From the NCBI GenBank assembly GCA_964036295.1, contig OZ038464.1, positions 20,287,443 through 20,351,442 on the forward strand: a stretch of DNA of 64,000 nucleotides, in the 5' to 3' direction. The notes below the pieces were generated by a model that was not told the DNA's origin, did no database searches, and saw only the letters and a list, made by a program, of their open reading frames with translations. The DNA comes from Plumapathes pennacea (lineage: Eukaryota; Cnidaria; Anthozoa; Antipatharia; Myriopathidae). The translations under genes and the position numbers were made by a program. Positions 22,219-32,974 of this stretch are shown here, piece after piece; the stretch's first letter is position 1, and each line of letters starts with the position of its first letter.

Positions 22219-24018
22219 TCACTGATTGATTTTTCCCTTAAAGAGGGAGCGCAGCTTTGACGAGAAGCAATCTGTAGGAGTGTCATCTTGATTAAGAGGC
22301 GTATAGCCTGAAAGTTTCATCCAGATGGGAACTTTAGAACTGAGCCAGTGAGATAAGACAGCAAAAGCAAGGAACAGAACGAACTCGATGAGAGCGAGGT
22401 AACGAAAAAACGGATCAGTTCCAAATTGTCGGATCAGAAGTCCTCCGCATATTTGCCCGAGGCCCTGTCCCAGTCCATAGTACATCGCATGAACAAGACC
22501 TTGGAGAGTTGCACCAATTCTGGGCGGCGTACCAACGTAGGTGGCTAGGGCGCTCCACACCAACGCATTACAGAGACCGCGCAGAAACTCGATGGGAAGG
22601 ACAAGCCAGGGGTTTTCGATGGCTGAGAAATAGTAAAATCGCAGCGCGTAGATAAGCATACCAACGCAGATCATTCTGATTTGACCGATGTTCTTGATGA
22701 AGTATTCCGAGCCGTAGAAGAGGGTGATGTTGGAGATGCACTGAATGCCGACAAGAGCACTGAACAGAGATGGTGTTGCTCCTCGCTCTACCAAGTGCAT
22801 GAACAGGAAAGAATTGGCCGCGCCCAAGGACATCCCCATAAAGATGGCCATCATACCAAAAACAACATATTCCAAGTGTGTGAAGATTTGCAAGCCCTTC
22901 ACTAAGGTGCACGTTTCACCCCTGTGCTTGTCACCAACGGCAAACTCGAACCGCGTCGCCACAAATATCGCCACCGCCATCAGAATGCCGTACACGTAGA
23001 AGAACGGTCGGTAAATGTCGTACACCTCATCTGGGCAGATGTCGTTTTTCTTCTGGTACTGGTGACTGACGATTGCTCCCGTTATGAAGGCACTCAAGCC
23101 CCAGCCCAGTTCTCCCCACAGGCGTTGTTGGCCATACGCCTGAGGTTTGTTCGCAAGGTTTTGAAACGTCGCAACGTCCGCTAAGGTCAGAGACGTTCCC
23201 CCAATGAGTTCCCCCACAACTGTGATCACCAAAGCGATGATGAAGGTAAGTTCGGCATTCTTGTAGGCCTTGGGGTCGATTTCGTTGTAAACGTCGAAAA
23301 GCCAAGCGTCTTGCCACATCTCTGTGTTCTCGGCATTTTCAGGTATAACAGGGGACTTACTGACGTGGATAGGCTTGTGAGTCTGGACCTTGTGAACAAG
23401 TTTCGACTGAATTTTTGTCAGATTTCCGGTTGACGAACCGTTCATCGTTATGTTCAGTTGATGATGAACCTCACTCAAGCACGACAATGTTACGGGAGGC
23501 ACGACAGTCAATATGAGATTAGAAGCGATGAAGCCAAAGAGTGCCACCAGAAGGACGGTCTTCACTTTGTTGTACTTGTCAGCAATCATTCCCTGGATAG
23601 GTGCAGCGACAAACAAGCAAAACGGTCGAACACCCATCACTATACCAGCGAAGTAAGCGGGCAGCAATAATGAATGCTTGAAATAAAGAGACAGATAAGG
23701 CACCAGGGAACCGATGGCAGCAAAATAGAAAAAGTAAAATATCTTATATACAACCAAATCGCTGTCAATGCCCAATTTTAAGAGGAACTGCTCGACGCGA
23801 CTCGTCTTCTTCGCTTCTCCGGTCTGCCCGTCGCCTGTTCCTTCTTCGGGACCGAACAAGTCTCTCAGACTCGGCTGAAGCGGCTGTAACTCTGTATCGG
23901 ACATTTCTTCAAGACTCTTTTCAGCTGGGAATACGGTTTGAACATATAATTGACCCGCGTCGCGTCTCTTTCGAGGGCTCGCCAAGATCGAATTTCTGAA
24001 AAGACTCGGTGAAGCCAA
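22219..24018 (-). CDS. MFSD6-like major facilitator superfamily transporter
   Basis: A single uninterrupted frame of 599 residues. The cytosolic N-terminus (about 1-80) is polar and basic then acidic. INSDLVVYKIFYFFYFAAIG..VPYLSLYF and the following GIVMGVRPFCLFVAAPIQGMIADK form the characteristic first two helices of the MFSD6 (MFS_1_like) family. About 12 hydrophobic helices follow, with a long polar loop at about 175-245 carrying NxS/T sites (NITM, NGSS, NLTK). The C-terminal half contains the family hallmark R-IGATLQGLVHAMYYGLGQGLGQ, then the last two helices. The substrate is unknown; human MFSD6 is the homologue of mouse macrophage MHC receptor 2. The start was taken at MASPSLFRN; MSDTELQPL, 37 codons later, is the alternative. 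Lack of introns is usual for the main coding exon of this family. It faces the DDR-like gene tail to tail. Confidence 0.9.
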   Translation of the reverse strand: MASPSLFRNSILASPRKRRDAGQLYVQTVFPAEKSLEEMSDTELQPLQPSLRDLFGPEEGTGDGQTGEAKKTSRVEQFLLKLGIDSDLVVYKIFYFFYFAAIGSLVPYLSLYFKHSLLLPAYFAGIVMGVRPFCLFVAAPIQGMIADKYNKVKTVLLVALFGFIASNLILTVVPPVTLSCLSEVHHQLNITMNGSSTGNLTKIQSKLVHKVQTHKPIHVSKSPVIPENAENTEMWQDAWLFDVYNEIDPKAYKNAELTFIIALVITVVGELIGGTSLTLADVATFQNLANKPQAYGQQRLWGELGWGLSAFITGAIVSHQYQKKNDICPDEVYDIYRPFFYVYGILMAVAIFVATRFEFAVGDKHRGETCTLVKGLQIFTHLEYVVFGMMAIFMGMSLGAANSFLFMHLVERGATPSLFSALVGIQCISNITLFYGSEYFIKNIGQIRMICVGMLIYALRFYYFSAIENPWLVLPIEFLRGLCNALVWSALATYVGTPPRIGATLQGLVHAMYYGLGQGLGQICGGLLIRQFGTDPFFRYLALIEFVLFLAFAVLSHWLSSKVPIWMKLSGYTPLNQDDTPTDCFSSKLRSLFKGKINQ

Positions 24019-24935
24019 CTGTATTAAACTTCAGAAGTGTTTTTCTCGCTCGACTGGCTTCTGGGGTGCAGCTGGTACGTTTTTCTGCTCAAATTTGCAT
24101 GATGGCGAATATTAATTCGAGTGGACGATATTTCTGATTAGTTCCCAATACAATATGTTTTTATCAGTTCCGCTCAACTGACAGATGACAATTGAATTCG
24201 TAGCCAAGCGCTAAATCCGGAACGCGCCCCTTTGTTCTCGAAATTCTTTCGGGTCTTTGCATAATTGTACGTCACAAGATATGTCTAAAAAAAGTATTAC
24301 TGGCCTATCGATTTTAAAGCCAATATAATATTTCAGCTAGAGATGTCAAACATTCAAATCACTTTCTCTTTTCCAGAAGTCAGAAGTTGAAAATGTAATG
24401 CTATCATTCCGACTATCTAATTCAAATAGAAGTGATCAGATATTGGATTGGCATGCACAAACCTCTCATTACACAACGAACAACGTCCGCCAATAACAAA
24501 CAGATTCAATTTCTTTTCTATTCTCAGGTTATTTATATTCTTAATTTGCAAAGTCAACCGGCGAATGATGGTGATTATAATAATTATGACCATAATGATG
24601 GCGATAATTTGTGACAGCAAAATTTAACAGTGTATGACCGGAATTGCCGACGAAAAACGAGAGTCCACTGGAGAAAAAACTGTGAATCTAGTGAAGTCAC
24701 AATCTTTGCAGCCCTAACAAAGCAATTTTAAATGTAAACTGAACAGTTTAAACTTTAACGGAGTATAAAATGTGATTTTTACCAAATCATCACGCACGAA
24801 AGTGCGCCGCCCAGAAATCCGTAAAATGTTACGCGTCCATTGAATGTGATTAGTTCTTCGTCAGTGTTTTACATGGGACTTAACGAAGCTCAGTATTATC
24901 TGCGGAACAATTGACTTAGTTTTGCAGACGTGAGA

Positions 24936-25174
24936 GGATTCCAACCTGGCTAGCAACGCCATGCGCATGGGCTTTCCAGTCCTGTAGTGTGATCAGTTAG
25001 AACATAAACTCATCGCTCAATACTCGCACAAAGAGCAAGGTAAATCGATGGAGGAAGGTTTTTTTTTCAATTATTATTATTTATTTTTTACTGATTCTTA
25101 ACTAATCGTACTACAAGTCCGGAGAGCCTGTGCGCTGCAGGGCAAGCATGGCGTTGCTAGCCAGGTTGGAATCC
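24936..25174. mobile_element. 239-bp MITE with perfect 29-bp terminal inverted repeats
   Basis: 24936-24964 (starting ggattccaacctggctagc) and 25146-25174 are perfect reverse complements over 29 bp. The 181-bp interior is AT-rich and non-coding. Flanks just outside also resemble each other (gtgaga outside the left end; acacatgag outside the right), so the true ends may extend a little. It lies 0.9 kb upstream of the MFSD6-like start. No target-site duplication was settled. Confidence 0.85.
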
Positions 25175-26806
25175 ACACATGAGGGCGATATTTTTGGCTT
25201 TTTATTCACCTGATTGTCGCAAAAAAGCAAAAAGCAAAAAACAAAAAACACGTACTTTTACTTCCAGAATCTGACTGAAAGTAACGTTCAGTATCTATAT
25301 CTCGCGACAGCAATATTTCAATAACATTATCATAAAACAATTGTACAACTGCTATTTTCCCATTATCTGTGCAATGAGTAGAGCAAAATTTCTTTCGACA
25401 AAATTATATAAATTGAGACTGCTTCATTAGCAACCACAATTAAATTGAAGACAAAAATGTATGCTTATTGCAAAGAGGCTGGACCAAGACATACAACAGC
25501 TGTCACAAGTTAGGATTTTGACAAAAATAACTGATCAATCAATTGGAAAAACATTTAATCCCGATTTAAAACTCCATGTTTTGCCCACTTCGAATCATGT
25601 CCCATGGTTCTTGGCTGGTTCGTCCTATAACATTCATAATCTATCTGATGGATATGAAGACAAATTTTGTGTGGCATAAAGTGTCGTTGACTTCTGAGCA
25701 CTGGCTTTGAACGAGCTTTTGTTTGCATTCAGTGGTCGCACTAGTGCGTTTTCTAGTGTGACTTTGATCCGTTTTGACTTTCCACGTCACCAAAACGATT
25801 GAATCCAATAACAAGCAATAATCGACTCGACAACACAGCCAATCCAGATCGGTTTTCAAACGTCAACGTCTCCGCCAGATCCGGTGTTGAACGCAATCCC
25901 TGTATGAATAAAAATCTGTCCCACAAATTGGCTAACCGGAACATACGTTGACTTCTATTTTCAATCGTAAAGTAAGCTGCTATTCTTATCTCGAATATTT
26001 TGGGTGAGAAATTAAGGACTGGTCAAAAGGTCGGGACACGTCACCCAATATTGCGAAAGAAGTAACTTCTACTTAATCAGGAACATTGCACACAACACAA
26101 ATATTGTACCGTGTGATCATGTGAACTGCGGAATATAGAATGGTAGTGAAAAATGTAAAATTCCTTGTCAATGAAAGTCCGGATGAATGAAACTCGTGTC
26201 AGCTTTCAAATCTTCAGCTCTCTTGATGTTGATCTATAGTATTGCAGTGGTCATCTTTGTATTCGGTCCGTTATTCACGATTTTACTTCGTTTGCCAAGT
26301 GCTGTCAGTCTCCAGGAAGTATTTGGGGACTCACAGCGCCTTTTGTTCAGTTTGAAAATGAAGTGTGTTTTATTGACAGATAAAACCTTCAACCGATTTT
26401 TGTTACCAAGAAATGCTAGCTCATAAGGATGACGGAAAGTACATGCGGAATAATCCTGAATTGTGATTTTTTATTGGTTTTTACATCCACATGTCCCAAG
26501 GACACAGAGTTTAAATATTGAATATTTCTTGTATCTTGCATTGTTCAAATTTTCTGTTAAACATAACTGAAAATTAGCCTATAGCAAAACAGTCCATTGG
26601 TACTGCAGTTTGGAAAGCCGCCAACCTATAATATCATACTGCAAAGTACAAAACAAAGGTGGTGATCAGAAGGACTGTTGAAAGTAATATTGTGAGATCT
26701 GTTTGGTTTTGATTTTGGCTTTTGCATATTTGGACTAAACAAGTTTGGCAGCATTCTTGGCCAATTAGGAACAAAAGCAAAACCTGATTGTGATCTCAAT
26801 GGCTTT

Positions 26807-26879
26807 TGATTGGTTGAAAGTGTATATTACAACCTCTGTGATTGGTTGAAAGTGTATATTACAGCCTCTGTGATTGGTG
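26807..26879. repeat. Tandem repeat, 2.3 copies of a 32-bp unit
   Basis: Units beginning 'tgattggttgaaagtgtata' start at 26807 and 26839, with a partial third at 26871. One a/g difference separates the copies. Each unit carries ATTGG, the reverse complement of CCAAT, so the array is also a cluster of possible NF-Y sites. Confidence 0.9.
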
Positions 26880-27099
26880 GTGTAACAATAACAGATTATT
26901 ATGAATTACTTTCATTATTTTGTTATCAACAGTCATCTGAAAGCCGCTCCACGGATCTCGCTTTCCTAGGCATGTGTCTTTTTTAAAGTGCACAGGTTTT
27001 AAGCAAAAGGAACAGATAAAACACAAATGTTAGAAAATAGAAATGTACAATGTGTACCATTTCCTGGGTTGCCTCTCCTTGCACAACATTTTGATCGCT

Positions 27100-27394
27100 C
27101 TACTTCTTGTCTCGGGGGCAGGAACATCGCTGATCCACAGGAACATTTCTTAATGCCTGTTCAATGTGTTGGCCACAGCCTTGAATGCAGAAGAGAGCAA
27201 TAAGAAGGCATTTTAACTCCCATTAACAGACTAATAGTGACAACGCAACACAGCCGACACAGCAATGCCGAGAAAATTCCTTTGGCACCTCTTCTGTGAG
27301 AAAAGATGATTAATAGGCTGAAAGTTTCATTAATATCCCACTCACCTGCCCACGTGGGCTTGTTACACTTCTTACAAGTAGTTTTGTAGCACAT
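27100..27394 (-). CDS. 42-residue conserved cysteine-rich protein
   Basis: Two exons on the minus strand, 27346-27394 and 27100-27179, joined by a 166-bp phase-1 intron with gtgagt donor and ttcaag acceptor. The product starts MCYKTTCKKCNKPTWAGCG, continues QHIEQALRNVPVDQRCSCPR and ends DKK. The pattern C-x2-C-x(N/G)KPTWAGCG-x-H, then RCxC, is one I recall from small uncharacterised proteins in fungi and other eukaryotes. Six Cys and one His could bind a metal ion such as zinc. The splice join falls inside the conserved GCG, and that exact join across an intron is strong evidence for a real gene. Function unknown; no signal peptide. It is too short for usual ORF thresholds. Confidence 0.85.
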
Positions 27395-29918
27395 TCTAAT
27401 CGACCCTCGGAGAGTTGAAAAGCGATAATACCGTTATGTAAGCCATCATCTAATGTGACCATGTAACCAGGCCGCATCACGGCACAAGCACGCTGACCGT
27501 GAAGAGTTTATATACTAGAAATACGATAATCGCAGATATCCCCTCGCTCAGTAGTGGGTTTTCGGAAAGCGGGATTCTTGTTTATTTTCGGTTCGGAGAT
27601 TATTTAATTTTTTTTTTGCAAACCACGGCTGTGTAGCGACGTCACCAGTCGGCCGCTAAAAAAAATCTTTTTCGCACGGTAGTCTGGTTTAGTTCAGACA
27701 ACGTGCACAGTCTGCAATTTTCGTAGACACTAAGCTGAACTTCAAAATTCGCTGAGACAACATTTACACGCAACTACAGAATACTCCCGAGGCTTGAAAG
27801 CCAAGCAAAGTCGATCTTGGGCACCGAATTTTACCGAAGAATACAGTGTGCCAACAAACGCGGCGACAAAACTTCACAGCATGTGTCAGACTGTCAGTGA
27901 AATTATGCAAATATGTCAGGAATCGGATGACACAGTCTTGCACGAAGGCACTCTGAAATAGCTTTGAAAACTAGCGAAAAGATCACAGTATAATCCTACT
28001 TGGCCTTCATCACAGTTCCCGGGGCATCAAACGACAAAATATACGGCAATTGTTGAAATACCATAATGATAACACGACCGTCATTTAACAAAAGCGTTGT
28101 TACGTTAATTGATGTAAATTTTCAAAACTCACCGGTTCCTGAAAGCCATAGCTTTAGCTCTTTTCCAGCAAAGGAAACAAAACCCAAAACACCATTGTTT
28201 ACGTCTTCAATGATTTCAAAGTACATTGTATAGAGCAGTCCTTATACAGTACGAAAATTCCACTTTCCATTGTATTGTGTGTCGTCATCTTGTCAAACTT
28301 GGATTCTGAAAACTACATTCCTGTTATTGTAAAAGGTGAAATTTGCCACGATGATTGTTCGATTTCCACCAACTGTATTTTGCTATTTCTTTCTGAAGAA
28401 GTGTCTGCGTTTTAACACAGTACTGGCGTCTGGGATTGTGTTCAGGTCGACCAGTTGTGCCTTTAAGAATCCGTTTCACGGCTAGTAAGCTTGTTGCCTC
28501 CCATACACCGGCAAAATATCCGGGCAAATTACAGCCGTCCGTCGAACTGCTTGGCCTTGTATCTGCATCTTATTGTACAAAATCACTTCCGTTCGTACTC
28601 TTACAGCTACCGCATGTCACTAAGAAAATGGCGGTTTACAGTTAAGCTGCCGATGTAACCTCGCAGTGGTCGCTCGACGCGGATGGCCCTGGGGACGAGT
28701 CGTACCCCACACACACACGAACATTAAATTTCGAGATGGCGACACGCTTGGAGTCTTCAAATGATACGATTTTGCTGCATTAGCGTCGTGATTATTTCCC
28801 TCACTTCGTTCGGGGATTAATGCACTGTCCAGCCAGAATTCGCGTTAATCCTGGGAATACACGAGACAGGAGTCTCCAGCAGCAGGCATTAAAAGATGTT
28901 CCTTAGGCTGTGTTCGTAGCAAGTCACGTGACCCTCTACAGTATGGAGGCAGTACTTGCAGTTCACATGCGAATCGAACAGCATCGATCATTCACGGTAA
29001 GTCCCTTGTAAGCAAAGCTTGTTCGAATCTATAAACCTGAGTATCAGTCCCTCAAATGCAGGGAAAAGGGGAGGTATGAAAGGAAAATGAGACTTGGGGA
29101 GGAAAGCAGAAGAGGAATTCCTCATTTGAGAGTCTCTGGCTTGAATCAAGTGCAGCAAATACATATTTCGATTCATAAAGAATGACATTATTTTTAATCC
29201 AAACATACAGTATGCATATACAGTAGCTAGTTAAATATACTGGTATCAGCTACTTTTGCTGATACGCTGTAATTATACAGCAAGAATGTAAAACAAAGCA
29301 GAACTGTTTAATAACAGGGTGCAGTATCCTATTAATGGTACGTACAGAGGTACTAGCTATTTTGATTTCCGTGAATTAATTTCATGATCAACATGAAGCC
29401 TTTGTCCTAACCTTAAAGCAGAAGTGAAATTGTATGTCCTGCTAATAAGGATGCAATTCACAGATCTACAAATCTTCTTTATGAGTCATGTATTCATATT
29501 CATGATCCATACAGATTGAAAACTGTTCCTATGGGTCATGAATTCATTATGTGATCCATACTAATTACTGTAATTTCACTTTTACGAGTCAACAGTATTG
29601 GACATGCATGCAGGATACTGCCACCAAAATGTGGAGTCAGTAACCCCACCCAAACAGTACACAATCACAATGCACATAACAACACAAAGTTGATCCTTTC
29701 CATTCTTATCCCTTTGTGTATTTCTTTTGCTGTCCATTTTGCTTTGCAAATACAGTGTAGATAACAGAAAACCTGAATAAAATTTCACTCCAACTCAGAT
29801 GGTTTTAATTTCTTTTTTCATATCTACAAAATCTGCATCAACATTTTTAGAGCCAGTTGGCAGGTCAGGAAAAAAGCACTGTTCAAATTCACTTCCACAT
29901 GTATACAACATTATTATA
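27395..29918. other. Intergenic region between the small Cys-rich gene and CHMP5
   Basis: It includes 5' flanking DNA of the Cys-rich gene and the 3' flank of CHMP5. The part at 28420-28990 is locally CpG-richer and looks promoter-like. A possible exon on the minus strand (28133-28226) and a short + strand start with donor (28943-28996, MEAVLAVHMRIEQHRSFT) were seen, but no complete gene could be built. Near 29490-29570 the word atgatccatac recurs twice. Confidence 0.4.
28133..28226 (-). CDS. Possible isolated first coding exon
   Basis: From an ATG at 28226, 31 codons run to a good donor (gtgagt at 28127-28132, phase 1): MYFEIIEDVNNGVLGFVSFA followed by GKELKLWLSGT. A phase-compatible acceptor (cacattag) lies at about 27442-27449 and would continue with DDGLHNGIIAFQLSEGRL into the 5' flank of the Cys-rich gene. 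Composition looks protein-like, but no family was recognised and the 3' end is unresolved. Confidence 0.25.
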
Positions 29919-32364
29919 CTAATTCTTCTCAAGTACAGGTAGGCCAAAATCATCCACCTGGATGCCATCCTGAAACATAAAGCAAAACTGTTAGATTACT
30001 AATAAAAGGTGTCTATCATTTTGATTTTGCCTGAAACACTTCCAAATTCAAGGAGGGCAAAAAGGCACAGCAGGTGAATTCTATAAAGAGAGGGGGTGGG
30101 TGTCAGGCAAAAAGACTGCAAACAAAATGCACAAAGAATGGACTGACTTGTGTCCGTGTGCCTGCCGTTTCTCCTGGAACGGTGTCTGGAGCTGCTGGAG
30201 CAGCCACTTCATCAAGATAGGAGGTGTCTTCACCAAGACCCAGGTCATCACCCAAAGCATCTAGTTCTGAAGAAAATAATCATAGCATAGTGATCACAAC
30301 CAACAGAAGTGTCGGTCTGCAGTAGTATGATGGCGAAACATATTACACAGTATCAATGTAAGGTTGATCATGTGGATATGCTGATTGAACAATATTGAAC
30401 AATGTTGGCTGATGCTTTGAGTGTTAGTGAAGGTAGACATACCAACCTGCTTCAAGGTCAGCTTCATCCACATCATCTGGCATGCCGTATGTCCGTCCTA
30501 GAGTGTCCTGGACCTCATTTGCAATGTCTAGCATGTCTTCCATTTCATCTTGAAGGTCCTGGTTATTATAACATTATGATCACATGGTTTCAGCACAATC
30601 AACTTCAGGAAATAAAACTTTGTATGACTATGCACAGAACATTTTCATGGACAAACTCACTTGGCCAACAGTTTCAACTGTCAAACCAGGAGTCTGGACT
30701 TGCAATGATATTGAAGTGTGATCTTCAGTTTACAGTAAACAGCACTATTTTCATAGACTGACTGAAGCTACACAGTATGCAAAATTGAATTGAAACTTTT
30801 GACTGATGCCCTAACTGTCTAAAATTAGAAATATGTACCGGTACTGTATCACTTCAGTCTCTTTGATCTACATGTTCTGTAGTCTGTGGTGTACATGTAT
30901 TCACAACAAACAGTACAGTACCTCAATCTTATTTATATCCACTTTCTTGTATTCCTTTTTCATCTCTTTTAATCCTGTCTTCATTGCATCAACCTTGTTT
31001 CAGAATAAAGCAGCAAACATTTAAAACATGCCTCATAAGTTACGATAAAATATATCAACCTGAACAAAATTAGAATGCTTGTGTGAATAAAAAGTTACAA
31101 AATTCAGAAGAGAGTTAACTTGTAACTGCTGTTGAGTTCACAAGGTTTGCATACACAAAACTACCAAAATGTTGTTGCTTTTCCTACAGATTTATGTGAG
31201 ATATGTGCAGTAGTGTGTATAAGTCAAATTTACAAACATTTTTTTTATTCAAATGGAAATTTGGTGAGTACATGCTCAGTACTTACTGTAGTCTTTGTGT
31301 CCTTTAATGTTTGTGTGGCATAATTAGTTTGTTCCATGTTAAACGATTGTTGTCTCAGATTATCCAGCTGGTTTTCGTATCTACAAATGTAGAGAACACA
31401 TCTGATGAGACTGCATCTAAGTGTGCATAGAAATAATACTAAAGAAAAAGAAAGAATGTACCATCTATACTGCAGAATTTCTACAGCTGTAATATCTCAA
31501 GTGTTGGGAAACCTTACAGAATATTATATTGGCCAGATAACACGAAAGCAACAAAATATATGACTTCAGATTGTCATTTGTTTAACAGCCTTTGTATCAA
31601 CCACTTACTGCTTCTTTTGCTTGAGTACCCTCATTGCTCGCTGTTTGACCATGTTCTGGAAAGAAGTGCATGTAAAAAATACAGTATGTTTTTATAATGT
31701 ACACAAGAGTCTTCATGATGTGGTGTAGATGATTTAAACAATAAATTTCCTGGAATTGATTTCCCTGACACTCAAGTACCAGCTGAAACTCAGCCCAAAT
31801 GATTCATTTCTCATTCGTACTTAACCTTAACATTACTGTAGTTGATCTAATAAAATTTAAACATATCGTCAATTTATAGATTCCATTGCTATCCAGCAAA
31901 ATTACTCGAAAAAAAACATACGACAAAACACAAAGATGGCTGGGTTATTTTGATACTTCCTTATTAGTAGATCTCAAAGTTTCACCACCTGTCATACTTC
32001 CAGTAACAGTGAGGATAAGTAATATTGTTAGCTATTATAACTTATTACATATACAATAAAATCTAAGATCTCTTATAACATTCTTGGCAAACCTTCGAAG
32101 GGCCATCTCGCATCTTCTTCATCTGATCTTTGTATTTCAGAAGTTCAGCATCTAGCTTGCTTATTTTCTTCTCTACGGATTCCGAGCGACTGTCAACCTA
32201 TGTCCACAAGAAAATAAACGATCCTTTCTATGAACAAGGTATCAATTTGACGAGCTTGAAAGCTACACAGTTTGAGGGATACGACTACAACTTACGCCAG
32301 CAATGCAATCTGTTAGGTTTGGCGGTGGCTGCTTTGGCTTTGAACTTCCAAAAAGACGGTTCAT
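29919..32364 (-). CDS. CHMP5: Charged multivesicular body protein 5 (ESCRT-III)
   Basis: Eight exons on the minus strand: 32296-32364, 32093-32197, 31609-31655, 31287-31380, 30922-30993, 30447-30558, 30148-30266 and 29919-29969. They join in frame to 222 residues, against about 219 in vertebrates. It starts [20 protein letters not shown], as CHMP5 does, followed by the Snf7-type helices ([57 protein letters not shown]), then an acidic C-terminal part ([20 protein letters not shown]) and the end [15 protein letters not shown]5/Vps60 works in late ESCRT-III assembly with LIP5 (VTA1) and VPS4 on endosomes during multivesicular body formation. All introns are GT-AG. It is transcribed in the same direction as gene A, whose 3' end lies only about 0.6 kb upstream of this start. 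Confidence 0.97.
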
Positions 32365-32974
32365 TTTCACTTGCTTCTAGAGAACTTTAACTTAATTTCC
32401 CTGTTGCTGTTCAACAACACTGTCCGCCATTAATCACGTGATCGGATTCCAAATATAGACATTACAAAATGACGTATTCAGCGGTTGGCGTAAAGAAAAG
32501 AGATGTTAGTCTGAAAGAAGTGATTATGTCATTTGTGTACGTAATGTCCAATTTGGAATAAGATCACATGAGCCGTATTACACCCTCAAGCTTCCTGAAA
32601 TATAACAATTCGTTTTAGCAAGACGGAATATCATTTTTATTTTCTCCTTTAAGAGACAATTCACGATAACGGATACACGACAGAACTGAAACAAAAATGT
32701 TTTCTAATGGCGGAACTCAGCGGAAGTGCGTTTTACGCTACTTACGTTGGTCAGCGTTCACATTTATGGCTATGTACATTTTAAATTCGGATTTTTGTGT
32801 GCTGCATGAACTACGAAAACTGCACTTCAAGTTCTTGTCGTTTCACAGTTTTGTGTAATGACCGCTGACTCGAAAATTAAGATGACTGTACAGTCGAATA
32901 GCATATAGTTGTCACGGTGACTAAAAAGCTATCCAAGCAATCTGTGAACTGAGATTCAGGAATTCTGAATATTT
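32365..32974. promoter_or_regulatory. CHMP5 upstream region and gene A 3' flank
   Basis: A compact 610-bp interval between the CHMP5 start and the gene A stop, both on the minus strand. It must contain the CHMP5 promoter; 'cacgtgatcgg' at 32436 contains an E-box/CLEAR-like CACGTGA core, which would suit a lysosome-endosome gene. TTTATT at 32636-32641 is a minus-strand AATAAA suitable for gene A. Confidence 0.4.
32636..32641 (-). terminator. Candidate poly(A) signal of gene A
   Basis: TTTATT on the + strand reads AATAAA on the minus strand, 334 bp after the gene A stop codon. No other canonical signal was seen closer in the intergenic part. Confidence 0.4.

Larger units (their letters stand above)
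24019..27099. other. Intergenic region with repeats
   Basis: It contains the 5' flank of the MFSD6-like gene, an inverted-repeat element (24936-25174) and a 32-bp tandem repeat (26807-26879). A frame at 26187-26426 begins with a hydrophobic stretch, but it has no partner exon or recognisable family. Nothing else was supported. Confidence 0.5.

Noticed and set aside
26187-26426. 79-codon + strand frame starting with a hydrophobic, signal-like stretch
   Set aside because: No partner exon, no recognisable family, no promoter or poly(A) context; hydrophobic starts are common in T-rich DNA.
28943-28996. Short + strand start MEAVLAVHMRIEQHRSFT followed by a consensus gtaagt donor
   Set aside because: No compatible downstream + strand exon was found before the minus-strand CHMP5 gene; it may be a non-coding transcript.
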